Shown here one piece after another: positions 16,061-25,194 of a stretch of 64,000 bases of DNA. Positions within the stretch are counted from its first letter, which is position 1, and each line of letters opens with the position of its first letter. Location: NCBI GenBank assembly GCA_040218875.1, contig JAVJQP010000107.1. One strand, given 5' to 3'. The DNA comes from Coleofasciculus sp937127375 (GTDB lineage: Bacteria; Cyanobacteriota; Cyanobacteriia; Cyanobacteriales; Coleofasciculaceae). The notes beneath the pieces are model-generated. The model ran no database searches. It was not told the DNA's origin and was given only the letters and a program-made list of their open reading frames with translations. Both the position numbers and the translations under genes were made by a program.

Positions 16061-16137
16061 GGGATAAAGGGGTTTCAAAAGCGGATTTGGTATCACTCCC
16101 CAAGCCAGCCTTCACCCCTAGCCCCTCTCCCGACTCC

Positions 16138-16275
16138 CCTCGTTCCCCCCTACCCCCCTCGTTCCCCCCTACCCCCCTCGTTCCCCCCTACAAGAGGGGG
16201 GATGACAGAGGATGCTTCGCTTTTTTTGCAGGGGGGATGACAGAGGATGCTTCGCTTTTTTTGCAGGGGAGAGGG
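16138..16275. repeat. Locally amplified repeat between rne and rnhB
   Basis: Three tandem copies of a 19-bp unit (CGTTCCCCCCTACCCCCCT, starting 16141, 16160 and 16179) run into two tandem copies of a 35-bp unit (starting 16201 and 16236, with GATGACAGAGGATGCTTCGC). A single unamplified version of the same composite sits at 35666-35730. It lies in the 300-base gap of the rne-rnhB unit and would be transcribed if the two genes form an operon. Confidence 0.85.
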
Positions 16276-16360
16276 GAGCAAGAACAGCCCAATAGTACGG
16301 ATACATAGCCTCAAGGCTTGCCAGTACTGGTTTTTACCTTAAGTTGACTCTCTTGAATCC

Positions 16361-16996
16361 ATGAAAATGGAAAATTCAGCTAACTATTGTCAACTACCGG
16401 AACTATCGGGCGATCGCAAATTGGTCGCCGGAGTGGATGAAGTTGGGCGTGGTGCTTTATTTGGTCCTGTTGTGGCTGCAGCGGTTATTTTACCTGCATC
16501 AACGCTGCCCAATTTGGCTGGTTCTGGAATGAAAGATAGTAAACAATTAACTCGTCTACGACGCCAAAAATTGGCGCAAGAGATTCAAGAGTTAGCCGTC
16601 GATTGGAGTATTGGTTATGCCACCAGTACTGAAATCGACCAAATTAATATCTTACAAGCCTCTCTGTTGGCAATGAAACGGGCTGTGCTTAAGTTAAAAG
16701 TGCAGCCTGATTTATGTTTGATTGATGGGAGACAGGCATTGGTAGGTTTACCTGTACCCCAAAAAAGCCTGATTAAAGGAGATCAGCGATCGCTGGAAAT
16801 TGCGGCGGCTAGCATTGTGGCAAAAGTCTGGCGCGATGATTTAATTGGACGTTTAGCGACGAAGTATCCCGATTATGACTTAGCCGCTAATAAGGGGTAC
16901 GGAACCGAACGACATCGTTTAGCCCTCAAAGAGTTGGGTCCTTCGCCACAGCATCGCCGTTCGTTTCGTCCTTGTCAACTGAGGGATGGGGGATGA
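16361..16996 (+). CDS. rnhB: Ribonuclease HII
   Basis: This 211-residue protein has the RNase HII signature VAGVDEVGRGALFGPVVAAAV near residues 22-42, which supplies the first Asp-Glu pair. It also has GSGMKDSKQL, CLIDGRQ (third acidic residue) and AAASIVAKVWRD. It cleaves the RNA strand of RNA-DNA hybrids and removes single ribonucleotides from DNA. The C-terminal KGYGTERHRLALKELGPSPQ region is complete. It lies 300 bases after rne on the same strand; the gap is filled with repeats. Confidence 0.94.
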   Translation: MKMENSANYCQLPELSGDRKLVAGVDEVGRGALFGPVVAAAVILPASTLPNLAGSGMKDSKQLTRLRRQKLAQEIQELAVDWSIGYATSTEIDQINILQASLLAMKRAVLKLKVQPDLCLIDGRQALVGLPVPQKSLIKGDQRSLEIAAASIVAKVWRDDLIGRLATKYPDYDLAANKGYGTERHRLALKELGPSPQHRRSFRPCQLRDGG

Positions 16997-17096
16997 GGAA
17001 GATGGGGTGCAGAGGAGCGGAGGAGCAGAGGGGCAGAGGGCAGAGGGGCAGAGGGGCAAGGAAGGGAGTTCTCTTGTGAATTTTTGCACTGGGTCA

Positions 17097-17154
17097 GGGC
17101 GGGTTTAGTTACATCCGGGTTGGGTAAAAAACGATAATAGTAAAACCCGCCCCT
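17097..17154. repeat. GGGGCGGGTTT dispersed repeat, copy B (inverted)
   Basis: The stretch opens with GGGCGGGTTTAGTTACATC and closes with AAAACCCGCCCC. It is the reverse complement of the layout at 3544-3598 and 50492-50548. The DNA before it (16997-17065) is a purine-rich AGAGGGGC-type low-complexity run. No gene is seen in 16997-17160. Confidence 0.78.
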
Positions 17155-17159
17155 ACACA

Positions 17160-18414
17160 ATACCCTACTGTCAATAATGCTCGCAGTGAGCTGTAATTGA
17201 ATTGTTCTTCCGTTACGTAAAACTTACACAAATCTACCAATATCCGATAAAGTCTGCTGTTTACTTCCTGCTTCATTCTGGTCGTGTCGGCACTTGTCCA
17301 GTCCACAGGCTACCACCACTTAACTAGCGGCTATCTCCAAATTAATGGAGGCGTTGAAATCGCGATCAATTTCCAGCCCGCAGTTGTCACACCGGAAAAC
17401 CCTCTCAGATAGGGGCATTGAGTCTTTGACGGTGTGGCATCTTGAGCAGGTTTTGGTTGAGGGATACCATCTCTCAACCACGATTAAGGTTGACCCGTAC
17501 AATTGGCACTTGTACTCTAGCTGGCGTTTAAACTCAAAAAAGCCCATGTCGCCTATTGCTTTAGCCAGCTTGTGATTAGCCATCATGCCAGACACATTGA
17601 GGTTCTCTATCCCTATTCGGCTGTGGTTTTTGGCTAAATAGGTGGTGAGTTTATGCAATGTGTCTTTGCGGATGTTAGCTATTTTCCGGTGCAGACGGGC
17701 TATCTTGATTTGAGCTTTCTTGAAGTTGTTCGAGCCTTTGACTTTATGACGGTTGAGCCATTGCATACGAGAGAGCTTCCTCTCATACTTCCGGTAAGCT
17801 TTCGCACCTTCCACCACAACCCCCGTAGACAAGAGAGCCAATGCTTTTACGCCTAAATCCACTCCGACAACGGGGTAAGGTTTATGGGTGTTGAACGGCT
17901 CAATCTCCAACTTAAAACTGATAAACCAGCGAGCAGCCGTTTTGGAAATGGTTACGGATTTGGGTTGAGATGCATCAGGTAATTGCTCATAAGTTCTCAG
18001 CCAACCAATGACCGGGACTCTCACCCGATTATGTTCGACTTTGATTGCCCCATCCAGGGTAAAGCTATCGCCCCGTCCCTTGCGTTTAAACCGTGGGGGT
18101 TTACTTGTCTTCTTAAATGCCCGTCTCCAAGCCTCAACCAATTGCCTGAGCGCATATTGAGGAGCACATTTACTCACCTGGTAGTACCAGGGGCAAACGG
18201 GTTTAACCAACGCTACCAACCATTTATGGAGGTCAATACCAGTGGGAAACTTAATCTTGTCTTCTGGGTTATCCCGGTTATGGTCTAATATCTGCTTAGT
18301 TAATCCCAGTCCCCAATTCCAGGCGTGACGGGCTGTACCCGCGTGTTTGGCTAACAGTGTCCTCTGCTGATTATTCAGCCTTAGCTCAGTTTTGAATCCT
18401 AATAACATTGACAC
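17160..18414 (-). mobile_element. IS200/IS605-type element carrying tnpB only
   Basis: This unit holds an apparently intact tnpB and no tnpA transposase, so it would move only if TnpA is supplied in trans. About 160 bases after the tnpB stop (17160-17319, minus strand) include a tail in a shifted frame and would be the place for the omega RNA scaffold and right end. The exact outer ends cannot be fixed without comparing copies. Confidence 0.6.
17320..18414 (-). CDS. tnpB: TnpB RNA-guided nuclease (IS200/IS605 type)
   Basis: This 364-residue protein has all the catalytic parts of TnpB: RuvC I aspartate in VVGVDLGVKALAL (about 186), RuvC II glutamate in RIGIENLNVSGMM (about 270), zinc finger CSRC..CDNCG (about 325-345), and RuvC III aspartate in DRDFNASINLE. 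The N-terminus (GFKTELRLNNQQRTLLAKHA) is typical. The start may be the GTG at 18414 or the ATG six bases later. Known TnpBs cut DNA beside a transposon-associated motif, guided by an omega RNA made from the element's 3' end. The reading frame stops after LEIAAS, while a family-like tail (SADTTRMKQEVN) continues in another frame, so the last residues may have been lost. Confidence 0.88.
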   Translation of the reverse strand: MSMLLGFKTELRLNNQQRTLLAKHAGTARHAWNWGLGLTKQILDHNRDNPEDKIKFPTGIDLHKWLVALVKPVCPWYYQVSKCAPQYALRQLVEAWRRAFKKTSKPPRFKRKGRGDSFTLDGAIKVEHNRVRVPVIGWLRTYEQLPDASQPKSVTISKTAARWFISFKLEIEPFNTHKPYPVVGVDLGVKALALLSTGVVVEGAKAYRKYERKLSRMQWLNRHKVKGSNNFKKAQIKIARLHRKIANIRKDTLHKLTTYLAKNHSRIGIENLNVSGMMANHKLAKAIGDMGFFEFKRQLEYKCQLYGSTLIVVERWYPSTKTCSRCHTVKDSMPLSERVFRCDNCGLEIDRDFNASINLEIAAS

Positions 18415-18585
18415 CCAGAAAATGTGACCCTTTTATCATACAACCATAAGTTTTTGTCTAGAGGAAAAATAAATCTCAGGTATTTTTCCGGAAATATCTA
18501 GAAATTGCCTGTGAATCAGGCTCTAATCATCAACCCCCGCTTCCCCACTTTCCCTGTTCCCTGTTCCCTCCCCTCGGCACAATAC

Positions 18586-19176
18586 TTAGATGCTGGGATT
18601 ATCGACTGGTGCAAGGTGTTGAGATTTAGATTGAGCCAGGGTTGGGCGATCCGCGTTAGCCCATTGGCGATAATCTGATAGCAGTTGATGCATTAGTTTA
18701 TTCTTAATTCGCAGCAACACACTTTTGAGTAATCCATTTCCGGTTGTTTCAATAATGGGTTGGGGTGTCATCGATAGAGGAAAGGGAATATCCACCCGCA
18801 CCTTTAAATCAGCCTTACCTTTGAGCCGAGTGGTGTTTTGCTGTTGATCAGGATAGAGTTTTCCTTTGACCTCCAGGGTAAAGCGTTGATTGATGTAGTC
18901 CAATCCAGGAATATCACAATCTACCGATCGCAGATGAACTGTACCCTCACCATCTGCCCAAACTTTGAGAATGACTCGCGGTTGAAAGGTTAACGACAGA
19001 AACTGCAATGGACGCATCTTCAGGCGAAACTGTTCTCGACTCAGTTGCTCGATCAGATTCGGATCAGCGATCGCGTGTACCAACCGCTGAGGTTGACGTA
19101 AATAGTGCTGAATGGGGGCAGGTTGTGCGGGTACAGTAATTTCTACGGATTGCGATGCAGTAAACTGGCTGGTCAT
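18586..19176 (-). CDS. DUF1997 family protein
   Basis: This 196-residue protein matches the cyanobacterial/plant DUF1997 family: a central beta-rich region (RLKMRPLQFLSLTFQPRVIL, then GLDYINQRFTLEVKGKL) and a C-terminal helix KSVLLRIKNKLMHQLLSDYR. No catalytic motif or signal peptide is evident. The fold may be a START-like lipid-binding barrel, but that is a guess. It stands alone between the TnpB element and pheA; the last 20 residues are low in conservation. Confidence 0.75.
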   Translation of the reverse strand: MTSQFTASQSVEITVPAQPAPIQHYLRQPQRLVHAIADPNLIEQLSREQFRLKMRPLQFLSLTFQPRVILKVWADGEGTVHLRSVDCDIPGLDYINQRFTLEVKGKLYPDQQQNTTRLKGKADLKVRVDIPFPLSMTPQPIIETTGNGLLKSVLLRIKNKLMHQLLSDYRQWANADRPTLAQSKSQHLAPVDNPSI

Positions 19177-19482
19177 AGGGTGAGAGCAACGTTGGGTTTT
19201 GTCTAAGTTTCTTAAAGTTAATCTTACTTTAATTAAAGTTTATTTACATAACTGGGGGGAATTTTTTAAGGTTAGGGGGATGAGCGAGTCTCGTAGATGA
19301 GACCACTGCATGTAACTTAATCCTTACTCCGATTGTAGAAATTATGCTCGCCAACCGTTATCTTCCTATAGAAGACTTTCAGTGCCTCGATCAAAGCAAA
19401 GGTTTAGTCCTAAGGACAGAAATTATTAAATCTCATTACTGAGTACAAATAAAGTTATAAATTATAAACTAAAGCGCAGTTT
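19177..19482. other. Gap upstream of pheA with no recognised gene
   Basis: This AT-rich gap separates two divergently transcribed genes and probably holds both promoters. A 32-codon frame from 19344 (MLANRYLPIEDF start) lacks a convincing ribosome site and is not called. The 40 bases before pheA are very AT-rich (AAGTTATAAATTATAAACT). Confidence 0.5.
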
Positions 19483-20346
19483 ATGTCAATTTCAATTGCC
19501 CATCTTGGACCACCAGGGACTTACGCGGAAGCGGCAGCATTAGCTTACTGTCGCACTCTTACCCGTGAAAGTGATTCAAAACCTTGGTTATGTCCTTATC
19601 CCAGCATTGCCCAAACTCTGCACGCCGTCGCCAAAGGGCAAGCGGATTTGGCGGTAGTGCCTGTGGAAAATTCCATTGAAGGCAGTGTCACGATTACGTT
19701 GGATACGCTGTGGCAACTGGATCAACTACAAATTCAACAGGCATTGGTTTTGCCAATCCAACATGCCCTGTTATCACGGGCATCTCGTCTTCAGGCAATC
19801 CAAACAGTTTATTCTCATCCTCAAGCCTTAGCCCAATGTCAAGGGTGGCTAGAAAACAGTCTACCCTCGGTACAACTCGTACCCACAAACTCAACCACAG
19901 AAGCCTTACAGCATCTGGATACTGACTATACGGCAGGTGCGATCGCGTCTCAACGGGCGGCGATGCTTTATCAATTACCGATCCTGGCGGCGGCTATCAA
20001 TGATTATCCAGACAACTGTACTCGTTTTTGGATTGTGGGTCAGCAATCGTCTCCTGGGGGTAGTCATACCTCCCTGGCTTTTAGCACGCCCGCCAATGTA
20101 CCGGGAGCCTTAGTTAAACCTCTGCAAGCCTTTGCCCAGCGAGAGATTAACCTGAGTCGGATTGAGTCTCGCCCGACGAAGCGATCGCTGGGTGAGTATC
20201 TTTTCTTTATTGATTTAGAAGCCGATGCCTCTACACCGTTGGTGCAAGAGGCACTCTCAGAAGCTGCCTCTCATACAGAAATTCTGAAAATTTTTGGCAG
20301 CTACAGCGTCATACCCATTAATTCAACTGCGCTGATTGAGAATTAA
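19483..20346 (+). CDS. pheA: Prephenate dehydratase
   Basis: This 287-residue monofunctional enzyme starts SIAHLGPPGTYAEAAAL. It has the catalytic-domain motif VVPVENSIEGSVTITLDTL and the TRF catalytic motif in NCTRFWIVG near residue 181. A C-terminal ACT domain (about 195-275) has NVPGALVKPLQAF and the ESRP motif in LSRIESRPTK, which binds phenylalanine for feedback inhibition. It converts prephenate to phenylpyruvate in phenylalanine synthesis. No chorismate mutase domain is fused. It ends 2 bases before the convergent LON-domain gene stop. Confidence 0.94.
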   Translation: MSISIAHLGPPGTYAEAAALAYCRTLTRESDSKPWLCPYPSIAQTLHAVAKGQADLAVVPVENSIEGSVTITLDTLWQLDQLQIQQALVLPIQHALLSRASRLQAIQTVYSHPQALAQCQGWLENSLPSVQLVPTNSTTEALQHLDTDYTAGAIASQRAAMLYQLPILAAAINDYPDNCTRFWIVGQQSSPGGSHTSLAFSTPANVPGALVKPLQAFAQREINLSRIESRPTKRSLGEYLFFIDLEADASTPLVQEALSEAASHTEILKIFGSYSVIPINSTALIEN

Positions 20347-20348
20347 GC

Positions 20349-20990
20349 TTAATTAAATGCATCTTTAAGGACTGTACGGGCAGCCAAATGATTGCGCGTG
20401 GAGGTAAGTATTTCCGCTTCGCGTTCCAAACGGGCTGCTGTATCCTGCATTTCTAACAACGCTTGTTGTTCGGAGGCGACGCCGTAAAGATTGCCCGCTA
20501 CCCAATACGATAGTTCTAAGGGCAGATCTGGCAAGTCTTCGGGCAGCTCGATTTTCTGATCCGTCAGCTTGGCAGAAAGATGGACAACATCTCGCAGCAA
20601 TTGCTCAACGGATGTGGAAATTTCTTTTAAGTCTTTTTGAGAGGGTTGATCCTCTATCCATTCCACCAATCCGACACGATAGGGTTTTTCTCGGACGTAT
20701 TCTAAAACCCGAAATCGTTGCTGACCCAGGGTTAAGACTTTCATCCGATCATCAGGCAGACGCTGGAAATGTATAATTTCAGCGCAGCAGCCAACGGCGG
20801 CGGGTTGACCTTGCACCGGGTCCCACATTAATACCCCAAAACGCCGATCGCTCTCCAAAATCGTGTTCATCAGCATACGATAGCGAAATTCAAAGATATG
20901 GAGGGGCAGAGGACGTCCCGGAAATAGAACCACTTCTGGCAGTGGAAACAAAGGAAGTTCTCTAACAGCAATTGAGGAAGAGGATGCCAT
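20349..20990 (-). CDS. LON substrate-binding domain protein
   Basis: This 213-residue protein is a stand-alone Lon N-terminal (PUA-like) domain: ELPLFPLPEVVLFPGRPLPLHIFE at residues about 11-34, then FRYRMLMNTIL. It lacks the AAA+ ATPase and the Ser-Lys protease, so it is not a protease. Similar proteins are universal in cyanobacteria; some related proteins act in protein quality control, but the role here is unknown. The C-terminal half is helical (LLEMQDTAARLEREAEILT). It follows the str operon on the same strand after a perfect hairpin. Confidence 0.85.
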   Translation of the reverse strand: MASSSSIAVRELPLFPLPEVVLFPGRPLPLHIFEFRYRMLMNTILESDRRFGVLMWDPVQGQPAAVGCCAEIIHFQRLPDDRMKVLTLGQQRFRVLEYVREKPYRVGLVEWIEDQPSQKDLKEISTSVEQLLRDVVHLSAKLTDQKIELPEDLPDLPLELSYWVAGNLYGVASEQQALLEMQDTAARLEREAEILTSTRNHLAARTVLKDAFN

Positions 20991-21029
20991 TGTGCCTTGG
21001 TGAAAAGGGTAACTGCGCTTCTTTACCTA

Positions 21030-21075
21030 CTTTAACGGATTTTTTTGGGACAAGAAGCCACAAAATCCGTTAAAG
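21030..21075. terminator. Perfect 14-bp inverted repeat after rpsJ
   Basis: Arms CTTTAACGGATTTT (21030-21043) and AAAATCCGTTAAAG (21062-21075) enclose 18 bases. It lies between the end of rpsJ (21181) and the start of the LON-domain gene (20990), both read leftward. It fits an end point for the str operon transcript. Confidence 0.55.
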
Positions 21076-21180
21076 CTGTACTAACTCATATCTTGTCCGG
21101 TTTTATGGCATGTCTATTACCTGTACTGATTTAGGCAAGAGCATTACCCTTCTACCCTCCTACCCTTCTCATCTTCCACC

Positions 21181-21498
21181 CTATAACTTCACTTCAATAT
21201 CCACACCAGCCGGTAAATCCAGTTTCATCAGGGCGTCAATGGTTTTGGACGATGGCTGATAAATGTCAATAAGTCGCCGATGAGTACGGGTTTCAAAATG
21301 TTCCCGCGAATCTTTATCAACGTGGGGCGATCGCAAGACACAATAAATACGACGTTTGGTCGGTAAGGGAATTGGACCGACGGCGGCAGCATTGGTGCGA
21401 TTTGCTGTATCCACAATCTTCTCGCATGAAGTGTCTAGTAATCGCCGATCAAATGCTTTAAGACGAATCCGAATTTTTTGCTGCTGAATCGTTGCCAT
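21181..21498 (-). CDS. rpsJ: 30S ribosomal protein S10
   Basis: This 105-residue protein has the S10 hallmarks IRIRLKAFDRRLLDTSCEKIV at the start, then VGPIPLPTKRRIYCVLRSPHV and SREHFETRTHRRLIDIY. S10 sits in the head of the small subunit and also acts as NusE in antitermination. Its position directly after tuf is the usual cyanobacterial arrangement. A strong hairpin lies between tuf and rpsJ, so rpsJ may be partly attenuated. Confidence 0.97.
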   Translation of the reverse strand: MATIQQQKIRIRLKAFDRRLLDTSCEKIVDTANRTNAAAVGPIPLPTKRRIYCVLRSPHVDKDSREHFETRTHRRLIDIYQPSSKTIDALMKLDLPAGVDIEVKL

Positions 21499-21620
21499 TT
21501 TTTTGAGTTGTCTAGGTTCTGAAATAATTAGGAGTTTTAAGTGTTGAGTGTTGAATGAATGTTCCCGAACTCAGAACTCAACACTCAGAATTCATAACGT
21601 TTTGCCAACACAGAGAATAA

Positions 21621-21652
21621 GGAGCAGAGAAAAGCATCAGCTTCTCTGCTCC
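21621..21652 (-). terminator. Hairpin between tuf and rpsJ (attenuator or terminator)
   Basis: Perfect 11-bp arms GGAGCAGAGAA (21621-21631) and TTCTCTGCTCC (21642-21652) surround a 10-base loop. In the direction of tuf the hairpin begins 24 bases after the stop codon. The following sequence is only moderately U-rich, so partial read-through into rpsJ is plausible. Another inverted repeat built on GAGTGTTGA/TCAACACTC lies at about 21545-21590. Confidence 0.55.
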
Positions 21653-21675
21653 TACTCTTTGGAGTGAGAACAGTG

Positions 21676-22905
21676 CTACTTGAGGATTTTGGAGACAACA
21701 CCTGCACCGATGGTGCGACCACCTTCACGAATGGCAAAGCGCATTCCTTGTTCAATCGCGATCGGGTTGATTAACTCCACGGTCATTTTTACTCGGTCTC
21801 CGGGCATAACCATTTCCACATTGGTACCATCATCAGCGGTGTAGGAACTGATTGTTCCCGTCACATCGGTGGTACGAACGTAGAACTGAGGGCGATAACC
21901 GGAAAAGAACGGAGTATGACGTCCTCCTTCTTCTTTTTTGAGGACATAGACTTCCGACTCAAACTGAGTATGAGGAGTGATAGAACCGGGCTTGGCAATT
22001 ACCATTCCCCGCTCAATATCTTTCTTCTCAACACCTCGGAGCAGAATTCCGGCATTGTCACCCGCCATCCCTTCATCAAGACTCTTCTTAAACATCTCAA
22101 TGCCAGTGACGGTTTTCTTGACCGTATCCCGGAGTCCAACTAGCTCAACTTCGTCGCCAATTTTGACTTTACCGCGCTCGATCCGCCCCGTGGCGACTGT
22201 ACCCCGACCAGTGATGGTGAAGACATCTTCAACTGCCATCAGGAAGGGCTTATCCACATCCCGTTCTGGGGTAGGAATGTAAGCATCGACCTCATCCATT
22301 AACGCATAGATCTGATCAACCCACTCATCATCACCCTTCTTAATGCTTGGGTTAGAGGTAAGAGAGTCAAGCGCCTTTAACGCCGAGCCTGCCACGATGG
22401 GAATATTATCTCCATCAAATTCATAATCACTGAGGAGTTCGCGGACTTCCAGTTCCACCAATTCCAGTAATTCTTCGTCGTCCACCATGTCTTTCTTATT
22501 CAAAAAGACGACTAAGTTGGGGACGCCTACCTGCTTGGCAAGGAGGATATGTTCCCGTGTTTGCGGCATCGGACCGTCAGCGGCGGAAACCACCAGGATC
22601 GCGCCATCCATTTGAGCCGCACCCGTGATCATGTTTTTCACGTAGTCAGCGTGTCCTGGGCAATCAACGTGAGCGTAGTGGCGATTCGCCGTTTCATACT
22701 CAACGTGAGCGGTGTTAATGGTAATCCCCCGCGCCTTTTCCTCTGGTGCCGCATCGATTTCTTCGTACTTCTTGGCGGTTGCTTGACCTGATGAAGCCAG
22801 AGTCATGGTAATGGCAGCCGTCAACGTTGTTTTGCCGTGGTCTACGTGACCAATTGTGCCAATGTTGACGTGGGGTTTAGTCCTTTCAAACTTTGAGCGT
22901 GCCAT
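21676..22905 (-). CDS. tuf: Translation elongation factor Tu
   Basis: This 409-residue GTPase has G1 GHVDHGKTTL (residues 19-28), the switch region RGITINTAHVEY, G3 DCPGHADYV, G4 NKKDMVDD and the C-terminal barrel domains ending IREGGRTIGAGVVSKILK. It delivers aminoacyl-tRNA to the ribosome. The 409-residue length is normal for cyanobacteria. It starts 23 bases after fusA ends, so they are co-transcribed. Confidence 0.98.
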   Translation of the reverse strand: MARSKFERTKPHVNIGTIGHVDHGKTTLTAAITMTLASSGQATAKKYEEIDAAPEEKARGITINTAHVEYETANRHYAHVDCPGHADYVKNMITGAAQMDGAILVVSAADGPMPQTREHILLAKQVGVPNLVVFLNKKDMVDDEELLELVELEVRELLSDYEFDGDNIPIVAGSALKALDSLTSNPSIKKGDDEWVDQIYALMDEVDAYIPTPERDVDKPFLMAVEDVFTITGRGTVATGRIERGKVKIGDEVELVGLRDTVKKTVTGIEMFKKSLDEGMAGDNAGILLRGVEKKDIERGMVIAKPGSITPHTQFESEVYVLKKEEGGRHTPFFSGYRPQFYVRTTDVTGTISSYTADDGTNVEMVMPGDRVKMTVELINPIAIEQGMRFAIREGGRTIGAGVVSKILK

Positions 22906-22928
22906 GAATTACGTTTTCCTTTTCTTAG

Positions 22929-25004
22929 TTATGCGTTCCCTTTGCTCTTAGCAATGATAGCTTCAGCCACGTTACGAGGCACTTCATCATAGTTGCTAAA
23001 CTCCATTGAGAAGATACCTCGACCTTGGGTTTTTGACCGTATATCCGTAGCATAACCAAACATTTCGGCTAATGGAACTTTAGCCGAAACTTTGGCTAGA
23101 CCTTCTTCGGTCCCCATCCCTTCAATTTGACCACGGCGGGAGTTGAGATCGCCCATGACATCTCCGAGAAAGTCTTCAGGCACTTCAACTTCCACTTTCA
23201 TCATAGGCTCGAGTAACACGGGTGCCGCCTTCGTTACGCCGTTTTTAATTGCCATCGAACCAGCAATTTTGAACGCCATTTCCGAAGAATCAACATCGTG
23301 ATACGAACCATCAACTAATGTGGCTTTGACATCAATGAGGGGATACCCAGCTAGGATACCCGATTCGCAGGCTTCTTTCATACCCTGCTCAGCCGGGGAA
23401 ATAAATTCTCTCGGTACGGAACCACCAACAATCTTGGAGACAAATTCAAACCCACTACCGGTTTCACCTGGCTCCAATTCAATGACGACATGACCGTACT
23501 GACCTTTACCGCCACTTTGGCGGATGAACTTACCTTCAGCTTGCACGGATTTGCGAATGGTTTCTCGGTAAGCCACCTGAGGGGCACCCACATTCGCTTC
23601 AACTCGGAACTCCCGCAGCATCCGATCAACCAGAATTTCCAGATGAAGTTCACCCATTCCCGCAATCACGGTTTGATTGGTTTCTGGGTCAATACTGACC
23701 CGGAATGTCGGATCTTCTTCCGATAAGGCTTGGAGTGCTTTGGAAAGCTTCTCCATATCCTGCTTGGTTTTGGGTTCTACGGCTACCGAAATCACCGGCT
23801 CTGGAATATAAAGCGATTCCAAAATAATCGGGGCTTCTTCGCCACAAATTGTATCACCCGTTGTTGTTTGTTTGAGACCAATTGCTGCACCGAGATCGCC
23901 AGCTCGTAGCTCATCGACCTCAATGCGTTCGTTGGATTTCAAAATAATCAGCCGGGAGATCCGCTCCTTCTGATCTTTGGTGGAATTAAGAATGTAGCTG
24001 CCTTTTTTCAGGATGCCTGAGTAGACCCGCATGAAGGTTAAGCGACCATAAGGGTCTGACATAATTTTAAATGCCAGCGCCGATAGGGGAACTTCATCAT
24101 CTGCTGGTCGCTTGTCCGGTGTCCCATCTGGCAATAGTCCCTGAATTGGCGGAACTTCCGCCGGAGAGGGTAGATAGTCTACCACTCCATCAAGGAGTAA
24201 CTGTACTCCTCTATTTTTGAAGGCTGAACCACACAGCACCGGCACAATCGTACCGACAATTGTACCTTTACGCAGGGCAGAACGAATTTCCTCTTCGGTG
24301 AGTTCTTCTTCTGCCAGATATTTTTCTAAGAGCGCTTCATCGGTCTCAGCTACAGCTTCGATCAGCTTGACTCGGTACTCTTGGGCTAGTTCTTGAACCT
24401 CTTCGGGGATTTCGGTGTCTTGCATATCCGTACCCAGGTCATTGGTATAAATCCGGGCACGCATTTGCACAAGATCGACAATCCCGTGGAAATCACTTTC
24501 ACTGCCGATGGGAATTTGGATCGCAACCGCATTGGTACGCAGCCGATCGCGGAGTTGATCGTATACTTTGAAAAAGTTAGCACCCGTGCGATCCATCTTG
24601 TTGACAAAGGCAATCCTCGGCACCCGGTAGCGATCAGCTTGACGCCACACGGTTTCCGATTGGGGCTGGACACCTCCCACTGAGCAGAACACAGCAATTA
24701 CACCATCTAAAACCCGCATCGAACGCTCAACTTCAATCGTGAAGTCTACGTGACCCGGTGTATCAATGATGTTAATCCGGTGATCCAGCCAGTTCGTGCT
24801 GATGGCAGCAGCAGTAATTGTAATTCCCCGTTCCCGCTCTTGCTCCATCCAGTCGGTCACGGCTGTCCCTTCATGGACTTCGCCTAGTTTATGAACGATT
24901 CCTGAGTAAAACAGAATCCGTTCTGTTGTTGTTGTCTTGCCCGCATCAATGTGGGCGGCAATCCCGATATTGCGTATTTTCTCAAGCGGGATGGTACGTG
25001 CCAC
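22929..25004 (-). CDS. fusA: Translation elongation factor G
   Basis: This 691-residue translocase has G1 AHIDAGKTT (residues 17-25), the switch RERGITITAAA, DTPGHVDF, NKMDRTGA and the tail domains with GMGELHLEILVDRM, GKGQYGHVV and the C-terminal GYATDIRSKTQGRG. It drives movement of tRNA and mRNA after peptide transfer and helps split ribosomes. It lies in the standard order between rpsG and tuf. No second fusA is present in the window. Confidence 0.98.
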   Translation of the reverse strand: MARTIPLEKIRNIGIAAHIDAGKTTTTERILFYSGIVHKLGEVHEGTAVTDWMEQERERGITITAAAISTNWLDHRINIIDTPGHVDFTIEVERSMRVLDGVIAVFCSVGGVQPQSETVWRQADRYRVPRIAFVNKMDRTGANFFKVYDQLRDRLRTNAVAIQIPIGSESDFHGIVDLVQMRARIYTNDLGTDMQDTEIPEEVQELAQEYRVKLIEAVAETDEALLEKYLAEEELTEEEIRSALRKGTIVGTIVPVLCGSAFKNRGVQLLLDGVVDYLPSPAEVPPIQGLLPDGTPDKRPADDEVPLSALAFKIMSDPYGRLTFMRVYSGILKKGSYILNSTKDQKERISRLIILKSNERIEVDELRAGDLGAAIGLKQTTTGDTICGEEAPIILESLYIPEPVISVAVEPKTKQDMEKLSKALQALSEEDPTFRVSIDPETNQTVIAGMGELHLEILVDRMLREFRVEANVGAPQVAYRETIRKSVQAEGKFIRQSGGKGQYGHVVIELEPGETGSGFEFVSKIVGGSVPREFISPAEQGMKEACESGILAGYPLIDVKATLVDGSYHDVDSSEMAFKIAGSMAIKNGVTKAAPVLLEPMMKVEVEVPEDFLGDVMGDLNSRRGQIEGMGTEEGLAKVSAKVPLAEMFGYATDIRSKTQGRGIFSMEFSNYDEVPRNVAEAIIAKSKGNA

Positions 25005-25194
25005 AGCTACCTCCTTCGTCTGTGCCGCAAGTTTACACGTTGCGTTACTATCTCTTTACAATTCTATACTTTGTTTAACTTTTTAGGGATTTGTCCTACT
25101 TGTTCCTCAAAAAGTCAGCCAGCGACTTTATTCCTCACGGAACGCCGAATTAAACCTTAGCCTCCTTCTGCCTGTCAGTCACCAGCTTACTGAA

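Noticed and set aside
16057..16308. An 83-codon frame between rne and rnhB
   Set aside because: It translates low-complexity tandem repeats (Pro/Ser runs).
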